53,648 nucleotides of DNA. It comes from Candidatus Zixiibacteriota bacterium (lineage in GTDB: Bacteria; Zixibacteria; MSB-5A5; WJJR01; JAJRUJ01). Position numbers and translations under genes: made by a program. Below the pieces are notes generated by a model, which had not been told where the DNA came from, did no database searches, and worked only from the letters and a program-made list of their open reading frames with translations. The stretch is taken from assembly GCA_020051695.1 (NCBI GenBank), contig JAGVQM010000029.1, positions 1-53,648 of the forward strand. Reading direction: 5' to 3'. This document shows, piece by piece, positions 18,216-26,713 of the stretch (positions are counted from its first letter, which is position 1; each line of letters opens with the position of its first letter).

Positions 18216-18499
18216 GGCAATTCTTTCCCATGCTGATCCGCAGAACAGGCGAGGCCGCCCGAGGGGCGTAACCCGCTGAAAGGCCGGCATGGTTTTCATC
18301 CGGCGATATATATGTCTGTAATCCATTCCGATCAAGGTCTACTCCGGCCCGGCTGAGAAAATACAAAAATACTACCGGCATATTCCCCACAAAAGTGTAA
18401 AAAAACTTGAGTTGGCCGGGGCAGAGTTCTACATTCCCCCCCGGGGGGAGCGCTGGAGTACCGCGAGTGCCGCCGGCCAACGGTACGGGTAGTGTGATT

Positions 18500-18979
18500 A
18501 TGGCAACCAGGCAGACAAAACCGGCCGCCAATGAACGGTTGGTGACTTCCAACCGCAAGGCCCGCCATAACTATCTCATCCTGGAAACCATCGAGGCGGG
18601 ACTGGTCCTGGTGGGTACCGAAGTGAAGTCACTGCGGTTGGGCAAATGCAACCTGATGGACTCCTATGCCCGGATCGTCGGCGAGGAAGTCTTTCTGGAA
18701 AAAATGAATATTTCCCCCTATGACCAGGGCAACCGTTTTAATCATGACCCTACCCGGACGCGGAAACTGCTGTTGAATCGCCGCGAAATCCGCCGGCTGA
18801 TCGGCAAAATTCAGGAAAAAGGGCTGACCCTGATTCCCTTACGCGTCTATTTCAAGGACCGCACCGCCAAAGTGGAACTGGGGTTGGCGCGCGGGAAACG
18901 ATTATACGATAAACGTGAGGCGATTTCACGGCGGGAGTCCGATCGTGAGCTGCAACGTGCAACTTTTCGCCGCCGCTGA
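18500..18979 (+). CDS. smpB: SsrA-binding protein SmpB
   Basis: tmRNA partner that brings SsrA to stalled ribosomes for trans-translation. The 159 aa protein has the family core [40 protein letters not shown], the [20 protein letters not shown] segment, [20 protein letters not shown] and a basic C-terminal tail ([15 protein letters not shown]) that enters the mRNA channel. ATG 18500 gives the family N-terminus; the frame opens earlier at 18407 without support. The amidase gene follows about 50 bp downstream. The 164-bp gap upstream is shared with the divergent TonB receptor and contains a C-run/G-run palindrome near 18436-18448. Confidence 0.95.
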   Translation: MATRQTKPAANERLVTSNRKARHNYLILETIEAGLVLVGTEVKSLRLGKCNLMDSYARIVGEEVFLEKMNISPYDQGNRFNHDPTRTRKLLLNRREIRRLIGKIQEKGLTLIPLRVYFKDRTAKVELGLARGKRLYDKREAISRRESDRELQRATFRRR

Positions 18980-19027
18980 ACCGGGGTTTTGTTTACACAA
19001 ATCACAAGCAAACGTGCACCGGGTGCA

Positions 19028-20533
19028 ATGGTGAGACAACCGACGGTGAGAATATTGCAGACAGTTGTACTCGCCTTGACCTGTGCGCTGCTCCAAGTCC
19101 TCGCCCCTGCCGGTCCCGCCGCGGCCGACATTACGCTGTCCTCGGCAGGAAAACGCATCAATATCCGGTCGGTGGAGTTAAAATCAGGGATTCATGTCTC
19201 GGCGATCGAACTGTTCGAGGCCCTCGGCGGCCGGATCGAGTGGGGGGCGCTGGACAAATCGTTGAACGTGGAACTGGCCGGACACCACTGGCTTTTCCAT
19301 TTGTTCTCCAGTTTTGTCGGCGTGGACGGCGATGCGCACAACCTGATATATCCGGTGGCCTACGATGACGGCGATATCATGGTCTCCATCGCGACGGTGG
19401 CGCCGATCCTGGATTTTGCCTTTCCCCGGCGAATCGTCTGGGACCGGGAGACAACGACGCTCGCCATCGAGACTGATAAATTCAACGTCGTCGAATATGC
19501 CGTCCATGAAAAGAAAAACGGTTTGCTGCTGGAACTCATCCTGCGCCGGCCGCTGAAATTCGAGGCCTTCAGCTCCGAGGGCAACTGGTTGAATATTTCG
19601 CTGCAGGAAGGCCGGCTTGAACCGGCGGAATTCAACCAGCGCGACCGCCAGGGAGTGGTAAGCGAGATCAAGGCCTATCAATTCGCTAATTCGGCGCAGA
19701 TCTCTTTTCGATTCGCCCGTGACCTCGGGCCGTTCGTCACCGCCACCGAGACCACGCCCGATCGGATACAAATCATCTATGAGGATTCCACGTATTTCCC
19801 GGACTATCCGGTACCCGGCGAAACCCGGATTACCGCCACTCCCGATCCGATCGACCTGATTATCATCGATCCGGGCCACGGCGGACGGGACGCCGGCGCG
19901 ATCGGCCCCCATAAAAACACGAAGGAAAAAGAGATCGTGCTGAACATCGCCCGGTATCTCAAAGAACTGATCGACGACGATCCCGAATTGACGGCCATCA
20001 TGACCCGTTCCACCGATGTTTTTGTCCCGTTGGAAACACGGGCCCAGATCGCCAATGATGCGGGGGCGGACCTGTTTATCTCCATCCACGCCAATGCCTC
20101 GAAAAAAACCAAACCGTGCGGGAGCCAGACGTTTTTCCTGGCCCACGCCAAGAACAACGATGCGCGCGCCGTGGCCCAGCTGGAAAACGCGGCCCTGCAG
20201 TACGAGGACCGCGACCCCGATGATACCTCTGTGGTCGATTTCATTCTGCTCGATATGATCCAAACCGAATTCCAGCGGGAATCGGCCGACCTGGCCGAAC
20301 TGACCCAGGACCAGCTCGAACAGGAATTGAAGATACCCTCCCGCGGCGTGGACCAGGCGGGATTCGTTGTGCTCAACAAGGCCTATATGCCCTCGGTGCT
20401 GGTGGAAACTGCGTTTATCTCCAATGAAAAAGAAGAGAAAGAACTGCGGAAAAAATCATTTCAGAAAGACGTCGCCAAGGCAATCTACCGCAGCATCCTG
20501 GCGTTCAAAGCCAGATACGATCCGGCGTATTGA
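19028..20533 (+). CDS. Periplasmic N-acetylmuramoyl-L-alanine amidase (amidase_3)
   Basis: Zinc amidase that cuts the bond between MurNAc and L-Ala in peptidoglycan. ATG 19028 starts a signal peptide (VRILQTVVLALTCALLQVL...AAA). The first 270 residues look like a copper-amine-oxidase-like/AMIN-type beta-rich targeting region. The amidase_3 domain follows (about residues 275-500): IIIDPGHGGRDAGAIG with zinc-binding His, KEKEIVLNIARYL with Glu, LFISIHANAS with His, and SVLVETAFISN with the catalytic Glu. An open frame to a TTG at 18989 adds 13 residues before the signal peptide. An intrinsic terminator follows at 20575. Likely role is cell separation or wall turnover. Confidence 0.9.
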   Translation: MVRQPTVRILQTVVLALTCALLQVLAPAGPAAADITLSSAGKRINIRSVELKSGIHVSAIELFEALGGRIEWGALDKSLNVELAGHHWLFHLFSSFVGVDGDAHNLIYPVAYDDGDIMVSIATVAPILDFAFPRRIVWDRETTTLAIETDKFNVVEYAVHEKKNGLLLELILRRPLKFEAFSSEGNWLNISLQEGRLEPAEFNQRDRQGVVSEIKAYQFANSAQISFRFARDLGPFVTATETTPDRIQIIYEDSTYFPDYPVPGETRITATPDPIDLIIIDPGHGGRDAGAIGPHKNTKEKEIVLNIARYLKELIDDDPELTAIMTRSTDVFVPLETRAQIANDAGADLFISIHANASKKTKPCGSQTFFLAHAKNNDARAVAQLENAALQYEDRDPDDTSVVDFILLDMIQTEFQRESADLAELTQDQLEQELKIPSRGVDQAGFVVLNKAYMPSVLVETAFISNEKEEKELRKKSFQKDVAKAIYRSILAFKARYDPAY

Positions 20534-20574
20534 CACGCCCGGCCGGGAAACTCGGAATCAACTGCTATTCACAT

Positions 20575-20608
20575 AAAAAAGCCCCCGCAACGGCGGGGGC
20601 ATTTTTTC
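20575..20608 (+). terminator. Bidirectional intrinsic terminator after the amidase
   Basis: Perfect 8-bp GC stem (20581-20588 with 20593-20600, loop AACG) flanked by A6 on the left and, one base after the stem, T6 on the right. It therefore has the T-tract needed in both directions. It sits between the convergent amidase (plus) and the four-repeat protein (minus) genes. Confidence 0.93.
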
Positions 20609-20633
20609 AACCGGCGAAAAGCGCGAATGGTGG

Positions 20634-22388
20634 CTATTTAACCTCAGTGATTACGATCCCCCACGAGAACGGATTGTCCGGGGAATCGGCGTTCCAATCA
20701 TTACAGGAATGTGACCCGTCGGTCACATAATATACAATGTACGACCCTTTATCCAGCAGGATCTGCTGGTCGACTTCACGGTTCTTTTTGGCACCGCCGG
20801 CGTATCGGGTCTTGCGGAAGGTCATTTCCCACGCAATGGTGCCGTCATTGGCGTCCTCAATCCAGCCGTAATCATACATCTCGTCGTCATCGCCCTCGCC
20901 CAGGGCCTGGATCCGGACACGCGTAACTTTCTCCAGCGTGAAACGCTGCTTGCGCCGTTCGTCATCGCCGACACAGGTAAGGGCAACCAGCGCGTCGCTG
21001 GGGCCTTCGGATGGTTCAAAGCGGGTGAAAATGTTTTTATCCACGTTTCCGCCGGCCAGGGAAAGGGTCACCCCATACGACTTCTGGTCGTACGGTGGTG
21101 ACGTGTTCCAGTCACAATACGAGTGCGAACCGTCGCTCACGTAATGAATGATATATTCGCCTTCTTCAAGGGTAATCACATCATCGAACATCCTGTTCTT
21201 TTCCGCGCCGCCGGCATACCTGGTGTTGTCATCATCCATGACCCAGATCCGTTCGCCGGTCTTGGCCTCGTTGATCCAGGCATAATCCGCCAGCCCGTCG
21301 TTGTACCGATCATCTTCACCGATGGCGTAAAGATGCACGTCGGCCGTCGTGCTTAATCGGAAACCCTCAGAGAAAAACTCGTTGTCACAAACCTGCGTGA
21401 TCGCGATGAAGGCAATTTCATCGAGGCCGACGTCCGCGGGACGGATAACTGCCGCATCGGCGGGCGAAACCGCGCTGATGCGCAACCCCCACGCCTCCGG
21501 GTCGTACGGCGGACTGTCATTCCACTGTCCGTACGTATGTGAATCGTCGGTGACATAGTATGCGATATACCTGCCGGCCGGCAGGGTTACCTGTTCGCGC
21601 GAGACCCGGTTTTTCTCCGCGCCGCCGGCCCAGTCGCTGTTCCAGCGGTCCATCTCCCACACCCGTTCCCGATCGTCCGCATCGGCAATCCAACCCCAGT
21701 CGACCGCAACATCCGACCATTCCGAATATTCACCGGCAGCGTACACCTGGACTTCGATTTCACGGTCCAGAACGAAGCCGGCCTGCAAATACTGATCGTT
21801 ATCCGGATGGATCAGTTCCACGGCGGCCGCGGCCGGTCCCGGGACCTGGGGGAGCTTACTGAAAGTGTCGGAATCGCTGGTCAGTTCGACATAACATTCA
21901 TCAACCAGCTCCCGGTCGGAGAGCTGTTCATCCGCTTTGCCGAACCAGTCCTTGACCAGCTCCTTCAAATCGCCGAGGTCTTCGATTTTCAGGTTGCTGC
22001 CGAAATACCGCAGCCGCCCGGCAAAGTAGTACAACTCATATGTGCCCCGCGGCAGCCGGATATCATCCTCCATCTTGTAGAGATACGGACTGCCGGTGCG
22101 ACGGGAACTGAATCCCTTTTCCATGGCCCAGACAACTTCCCGCGTCGTGGCATCGATCAGCCAGGGGTAAGCAAACATCCAATCGGCATTACGGTGCCGC
22201 CCCCCTACGGCATCGATATGCACATCCATGTCTTCGCTGACAACAAACGCGACGGCCTTCAGGTCATCCGGGCGCATGCTGCGAATATCCGCAATGGTAT
22301 ACTCACCCGCGAAAGCTGTTGTCCCGGCGACCAGCATCATTCCCAAAAACAACGGCACCGCACCACAGGCCCACGTTTTGGAAATCAT
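20634..22388 (-). CDS. Secreted four-repeat protein of unknown function
   Basis: 584 aa protein with a signal peptide (GAVPLFLGMMLVAGTTAFAGE) and no recognised enzyme motif. It consists of one degenerate and three clear copies of a roughly 120 aa unit (about residues 40-145, 190-320, 325-450, 455-584). Each good copy has a strand like VRIQALGEGDD..YDYGWI, an acidic DA.DG..VWEM segment, TRYAGGAEKNR, a LEEGEYIIHYVSDGSHSY strand and a DWN.SPPYD..SWGI end. Conserved aromatics, Asp and Gly suggest a beta-sandwich module, possibly binding a ligand or metal; this is inference. ATG 22388 follows GGAAGGAG. It ends just before the shared terminator. The neighbouring TldD/TldE genes upstream do not clarify the function. 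Confidence 0.75.
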   Translation of the reverse strand: MISKTWACGAVPLFLGMMLVAGTTAFAGEYTIADIRSMRPDDLKAVAFVVSEDMDVHIDAVGGRHRNADWMFAYPWLIDATTREVVWAMEKGFSSRRTGSPYLYKMEDDIRLPRGTYELYYFAGRLRYFGSNLKIEDLGDLKELVKDWFGKADEQLSDRELVDECYVELTSDSDTFSKLPQVPGPAAAAVELIHPDNDQYLQAGFVLDREIEVQVYAAGEYSEWSDVAVDWGWIADADDRERVWEMDRWNSDWAGGAEKNRVSREQVTLPAGRYIAYYVTDDSHTYGQWNDSPPYDPEAWGLRISAVSPADAAVIRPADVGLDEIAFIAITQVCDNEFFSEGFRLSTTADVHLYAIGEDDRYNDGLADYAWINEAKTGERIWVMDDDNTRYAGGAEKNRMFDDVITLEEGEYIIHYVSDGSHSYCDWNTSPPYDQKSYGVTLSLAGGNVDKNIFTRFEPSEGPSDALVALTCVGDDERRKQRFTLEKVTRVRIQALGEGDDDEMYDYGWIEDANDGTIAWEMTFRKTRYAGGAKKNREVDQQILLDKGSYIVYYVTDGSHSCNDWNADSPDNPFSWGIVITEVK

Positions 22389-22543
22389 GTCGCTCCTTCC
22401 GTTGCCTCAGCCATATTCCATCCCTTCCACTTATGCTCTACGGAAAGGGCGCAGATGAAGTTTCATAATACGCAACCCCGCCGGGTATAATGTCACAATC
22501 CTTCCGGCGAGATATATGTATGCCCGGCAATTAGTTGCGCCGA

Positions 22544-23896
22544 TTAAAAGTCGGTTTTGCCGGTGAACTTGAACGATCCGAGCCGCATCGCCGGCGCCGT
22601 GATACACCCCAGCGCATCCCACCAGGAGCTGACCAGCTCCCGTTCCTTCGCAATCCCCCGAATGTCGGAAAACGCACGCAACATACTATCGGTGAACCGC
22701 AGGTTTTTCACGCCCCCGCGGAGTTTGCCGTTTTTGATCCGCATCAACCCGTCACGGGTCATGCCGGTCAATACCGCATTCGGGGTATCGATATAGCCGT
22801 TGATATAGTGAAACCGGGTCACCAGCAGGCCGTTTTCCACGCCGCCAATGAGGTCATCGACCGAGTCGTTGCCGCCGGCGACGAATAAGTTAAGCGCCAG
22901 TCCACCCTCGCCTGAATAATTCGGGGTCAGCGCGTGGCCGGTCGATTGCTTATGCTCCCTGGCGGCGGATATTGAATCGTAAACCGCGCCTTTGGCTACG
23001 CCGTTGGTAATCAGCTCGACCTTCCGTTTGGGCACACCCTCAAAATCAAAGGGAAAGGCCACACCTGCTTCATCCGTGGCATCGTCGCATACGGTAAAAC
23101 GTTCGCCGGTGATTTTCTGCCCGATCTTCCCGGAAAGGAAACTGGTCTGTTCCTGAAAGGGTTTCGAACCGAACCCAATGTAATTGATCCATTCCAACAA
23201 GGCCGCCACCGCCGCCGGTTCGAGCACGACTTCGTAATTCCCCGGTTCGATATCCCTGGGATTGCGGCAGCGGTGTGCGCGCTTGATCGCCCGTTCACCG
23301 ATGCTCCGAATATCCAGGTCGGCAACATTGCGTGAAAGCCCCTGCGCAAAACCCGAGCTGGTATCGGTCATGGCGATAACGCCCACGTTCGCGGACGAGA
23401 ACGGCTGGTAAGCCGCAACGCCCGCGGAATTGACAATGGCCAGTTCCCCGGAACCGGTGGAAAACGATCCGGCAAGGTTCATCTCTTTGCCGGCTGCTTT
23501 TTTGAAAATAGCTTTCAGTTTGGTCGCCCGTTGCCGGGGGGTAAAACGGGCGGTCGGCTCATCAAGCGTCTGCAACGCCGGGTATTGCGCCCTGGCCGGG
23601 ATGGCTGAAAAATGCGGGTTGTCCTGCTGGTTTTTGGCGATTTGCATCGCGTTTTTCAAGGCACGCCGCAAGTCGGTCGCCGAAAATGCATTCGTCGACG
23701 CCACCCCGATTTTTTGGCCCAGCGCCACGCGGAAAAACACCTTGCTGTTGGTTTCGGCCACGTTCTGATGAATATAATTATTGGCAAAACGGGTCAGCCC
23801 CGATTCCCCGCCGATAAACACCGCCTCGGTATGATCGGCCGCGGATGATTGGACTGCTTTGCCCAGCGTATCAAGAATGCGGTCTTTGCCGATCAT
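22544..23896 (-). CDS. tldE: TldE/PmbA-family protein
   Basis: Non-catalytic partner of the TldD/TldE metalloprotease, which trims unfolded or leader peptides in the cytoplasm. The 450 aa product has the family fold: N-terminal domain with ESGLTRFANNYIHQNV, the ALPAR-like PGNYEVVLEPAAVAALLEWI linker, and the C-terminal GVENGLLVTRFHYINGY...DTPNAVLTGMTRDGLM block. It lacks a HExxxH zinc motif, as expected for TldE. Start ATG 23896 overlaps the tldD stop as ATGA, so the two are made together. In other bacteria the pair processes microcin B17 or antitoxin CcdA; no such substrate gene is visible nearby. Confidence 0.9.
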   Translation of the reverse strand: MIGKDRILDTLGKAVQSSAADHTEAVFIGGESGLTRFANNYIHQNVAETNSKVFFRVALGQKIGVASTNAFSATDLRRALKNAMQIAKNQQDNPHFSAIPARAQYPALQTLDEPTARFTPRQRATKLKAIFKKAAGKEMNLAGSFSTGSGELAIVNSAGVAAYQPFSSANVGVIAMTDTSSGFAQGLSRNVADLDIRSIGERAIKRAHRCRNPRDIEPGNYEVVLEPAAVAALLEWINYIGFGSKPFQEQTSFLSGKIGQKITGERFTVCDDATDEAGVAFPFDFEGVPKRKVELITNGVAKGAVYDSISAAREHKQSTGHALTPNYSGEGGLALNLFVAGGNDSVDDLIGGVENGLLVTRFHYINGYIDTPNAVLTGMTRDGLMRIKNGKLRGGVKNLRFTDSMLRAFSDIRGIAKERELVSSWWDALGCITAPAMRLGSFKFTGKTDF

Positions 23897-25335
23897 TGCA
23901 TCACCCCCACTTCGAGGTTGCGGAACCGGGCCGGCGCCGCGCCGTGCGCCACATGTGCCGTCTGCATCGGCTCACCTTTGCCACAGTTGGGCACCCCCCA
24001 GACATGCCAGTGGTTTCTATTGCAGATGGCGTCACAACTATTCCAGAACTGCGGTGTGATCCCGGTATACAGGGGGTTTTTATAGATTTGCCCTTTTTTG
24101 CCGCCTTTGATTTCCCAGGCAATTTCGACACCGAATTGGAAATTCAACCGCTGGTCGTCAATCGACCAGGATTTATTGGTCTCCAACAGCAAGCCCCCCT
24201 CGGTATCGGCCAATAAATCGTCGAACCCGACATTACCCGGTTCGAGGTTGATATTAGTCATCCGAATTAGCGGGATGCGGTTCCAGCTGTCGGCGCGCAT
24301 CGCCCCGTTCGATTGCCGGTTGATCACCGGCGCGGTCTCCCGTGAACTGAGATACCCGACAAACAGCCCATTCCGGACAATGAAATCCCGCATGGCGGGA
24401 ATACCCTCGTCGTCGTAGCCGAACGTACCCAGCCCGCCGGGGGTCGTGGCATCGGCCACGATGTTGACGATTTTCGAACCGTACTGCAGCCTGTTGAGTT
24501 TTTCCGGTTGCAGGAAACTCCCCCCGGCCAGCGAAATCTCGGTGCCCAGCACCCGGTCCAATTCGATGGGGTGGCCGCAGGATTCGTGGACTTGCAAAGC
24601 CAGTTGTGAGGCGCCGATAACCACATCCCGTTTTCCGGCGGGCAACGGCGGCGCGCTCAACAGGGCAATGGCCTCCTCGCGCACCCGTTCGGCATGGTCC
24701 AACAGATTCATGCGTTCGACAAATTCAAACCCGCCGGTGCCATAATCGCCGCCGTGCGAATTTGGATACGAACGCCGTTGTACTTCCGAGCCGTCAACCG
24801 CCGTCGCGGTATATCCGGCGCCCGATTCCAGCAGATTCTGTTCGATTTCCGCGCCTTCGGTGGAACAGAACAATTTATACGTTTTAAAAAAATCCATCGA
24901 GGATTCGGCGACCTTGATCCGCTTATCTTTGGCCAGAATTTTATTGGCCTTGAGCAACAAGGCGATTTTGGGTTTGAGTTTCACTCCAAACGGGTCGGTC
25001 ACGAACGGCGTGGAATATGTTCCCACCTGCGGTTGGGCTTCAGCCAGCCGGACGTCTTCTTTTTTGGTCATGGCCGAGGCCTTGGCGATAGTAATCGCGC
25101 GGTTGGCGATTTTGCGCATCTCCGCGGCCGTGCAAATCGAGGACGAGGCAAAACCCCACGCCCCGTCGGCGATCACCCGAATACCGAACCCCTGATCGAC
25201 GTCCTTGCTCAGCGAGTTGACTGTTTCGTCGTTGACTTTGATCGACTCGGTTTCCCTCCGCACATAGCGGATGTCGCCGTAATCGACCCCCCTCGACTTC
25301 AGGTAATCAATGGTGGTTTTCAGTTTATCCTTCAT
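23893..25335 (-). CDS. tldD: TldD-family metalloprotease
   Basis: Catalytic subunit of the TldD/TldE heterodimeric protease. The zinc motif HESCGHPIELD (HExxxH) is present in the middle of the 480 aa protein, followed by LGTEISLAGGSFL and the GTFGYDDEGIPAMRDFIV segment typical of the family. I chose ATG 25335, which follows GGGAGG closely and gives the family N-terminus MKDKLKTTIDYLKSRGVDYGD (21 residues, shortened in family comparisons); the open frame to 25419 adds unrelated residues. The gene overlaps tldE by 4 nt. It lies downstream of the envelope operon with a 270-bp repeat-containing gap. Confidence 0.92.
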   Translation of the reverse strand: MKDKLKTTIDYLKSRGVDYGDIRYVRRETESIKVNDETVNSLSKDVDQGFGIRVIADGAWGFASSSICTAAEMRKIANRAITIAKASAMTKKEDVRLAEAQPQVGTYSTPFVTDPFGVKLKPKIALLLKANKILAKDKRIKVAESSMDFFKTYKLFCSTEGAEIEQNLLESGAGYTATAVDGSEVQRRSYPNSHGGDYGTGGFEFVERMNLLDHAERVREEAIALLSAPPLPAGKRDVVIGASQLALQVHESCGHPIELDRVLGTEISLAGGSFLQPEKLNRLQYGSKIVNIVADATTPGGLGTFGYDDEGIPAMRDFIVRNGLFVGYLSSRETAPVINRQSNGAMRADSWNRIPLIRMTNINLEPGNVGFDDLLADTEGGLLLETNKSWSIDDQRLNFQFGVEIAWEIKGGKKGQIYKNPLYTGITPQFWNSCDAICNRNHWHVWGVPNCGKGEPMQTAHVAHGAAPARFRNLEVGVMQ

Positions 25336-25508
25336 AATCCTCCCTGAGTGCTGTTTTACTATATCAAATCCCGTACGGGAACCGGGCGCAGGACCACCCC
25401 GGCCGCCCTCTTCCAACACCGGTCAAACTACACGAAAACCACAGTGGTGTCAATCGCTTTGGGAAGGCACCTAACTTGAACGGGAATCATCGAGTAGGCA
25501 CCCACGTG

Positions 25509-25529
25509 GCATGGCCGTCTCGGCCATGC
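25509..25529. repeat. Short perfect palindrome
   Basis: 9-bp arms (25509-25517 and 25521-25529) around a 3-nt loop in the gap between the glycosyltransferase and tldD. No T-tract follows the minus-strand arm, so it is more likely an interspersed palindrome or mRNA hairpin than a terminator. Confidence 0.6.
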
Positions 25530-25593
25530 AGATCATGGGCAAGATGTTTCTCCTCCGGTGTCTAAACGTTATTTAGATAATTCTATTACTCAG

Positions 25594-25679
25594 AGTAGGG
25601 CAGGACCCTTTAGCGGTCCGGCCATTTCCCCAGGATCGATGGGCAGGATCGCTTCGCTGCGCTCGGATCCTGCCCTACT
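25594..25679. repeat. Composite palindromic (BIME-like) element overlapping a gene end
   Basis: Outer 12-bp inverted arms (25594-25605 and 25668-25679) bracket two inner hairpins: GGACC/GGTCC arms at 25603-25607 and 25615-25619, and a 10-bp stem (25641-25650 with 25666-25675). The family 9 glycosyltransferase stop codon (25610-25612) lies inside the first loop, so the last 22 codons of that gene are made of this element. The layout resembles paired REP units in inverted orientation. Confidence 0.75.
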
Positions 25680-26713
25680 AGTCTGACTATTTCGTCGTAC
25701 ACCTCATCAACACCAATAAGCTCCAAACACTCCAGCGGTTTGTCTTTGCGCCAGCAGTAATTCTTATAACACGGCTTGCAGAAAATTCCTTTCGCAATCG
25801 TAATGGCTTTGTCGCTGTAAGGCGCGACTTCTGTCTGATCCCCGGGGCCGGAGAGAATGACCGACCGTGTATCGACTGCCGCCGCGACATGCGCCAACCC
25901 CGAATCATTGCCAACAAACACCGCCGCCCGGCGGATAATTTCCGCGGTATGCAAAAGTGATCCGGTGCCGACAAGATTGGCAATGTCAACCCGACCGGAC
26001 GACTTCACAATTTTCCCGGCCAATTCACATTCGGCCGGGCCGCCGACCAACACCACCGGTGTGCCGGCATCGATCAGCCGTTGCGCCAATTCGGCGAAGC
26101 GTTCCGGCAGCCACATCTTGTTCGGCTGCGCCGCGCCGGGGGCAATTGCGACATAAGGCAATGACGGGTCGACGCCGCGCTCCGCCATCATGCCGGTAAT
26201 CGCTGCGGCGATTTCACCGGGGATTGTCAACGACAACTTCCTGTCGAATATCGGCGCAATAACCGCCAGTTTCAACAATTCGAGATAACACTCCACTCGG
26301 TGCGGGCGTTTGCCTTTCTCGGGAAAGGGCAGCGAACCCGTAAGCAACGGCCGCCGCCAGTCACCGCGATACCCAAACCGCTGCGGAATCCGCGCCAGCC
26401 AAAAAATCATCGCCGCCGATAACGAATTAGGCAGCGAGAACGCCAGATCAAAACGTTCCCGGCGCAAACGCACCGCGTTCAAGCGAATCGCGGGCCACCC
26501 TGAGCGACCGCGCGATTCATCGAGTTCGAGGATATGATTGATGTTCGGATTATGCCTGAAGATATCGGCGACCATTGGGCGACACAAGCACGTGATCGTT
26601 GCTTTGGGGAATGTCCGGCGCAATGACGCAAAGAACGGCGTGCCCATCGCCGCATCCCCCACCCAATTGGGCGCGCGCACGATAATCGAATCGGTTTTCA
26701 CCAGCGACATCAT
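25610..26713 (-). CDS. Family 9 glycosyltransferase (heptosyltransferase-like)
   Basis: Adds a heptose or related sugar to the LPS core from the cytoplasmic face. The 367 aa GT-B enzyme shows the N-terminal IIVRAPNWVGDAAMGTPF (WaaF-type nucleotide-sugar glycosyltransferase signature), the C-terminal domain VAIAPGAAQPNKMWLPERFA and the donor-site VFVGNDSGLAHVAAAVDTRS. It best resembles heptosyltransferase II (WaaF). ATG 26713 overlaps the LpxL-like stop as ATGA. The final 22 residues (from about GQDPSAAKRSCPS) are encoded by a palindromic repeat and are probably not ancestral; the family fold ends before them. A CxxC-containing stretch (FCKPCYKNYCWRKD) near the C-terminus is a common feature of this branch. 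Confidence 0.87.
   Translation of the reverse strand: MMSLVKTDSIIVRAPNWVGDAAMGTPFFASLRRTFPKATITCLCRPMVADIFRHNPNINHILELDESRGRSGWPAIRLNAVRLRRERFDLAFSLPNSLSAAMIFWLARIPQRFGYRGDWRRPLLTGSLPFPEKGKRPHRVECYLELLKLAVIAPIFDRKLSLTIPGEIAAAITGMMAERGVDPSLPYVAIAPGAAQPNKMWLPERFAELAQRLIDAGTPVVLVGGPAECELAGKIVKSSGRVDIANLVGTGSLLHTAEIIRRAAVFVGNDSGLAHVAAAVDTRSVILSGPGDQTEVAPYSDKAITIAKGIFCKPCYKNYCWRKDKPLECLELIGVDEVYDEIVRLVGQDPSAAKRSCPSILGKWPDR

Noticed and set aside
18336-18499. Cobalamin riboswitch or Fur box upstream of the TonB receptor
   Set aside because: No B12-box core or Fur-type palindrome is visible; the only structure is a C-run/G-run palindrome.
19184-20263. 359-codon open frame on the minus strand
   Set aside because: It lies wholly antisense to the amidase gene, whose motifs and terminator are clear; its sequence has no family features and arises from GC-rich codon bias.
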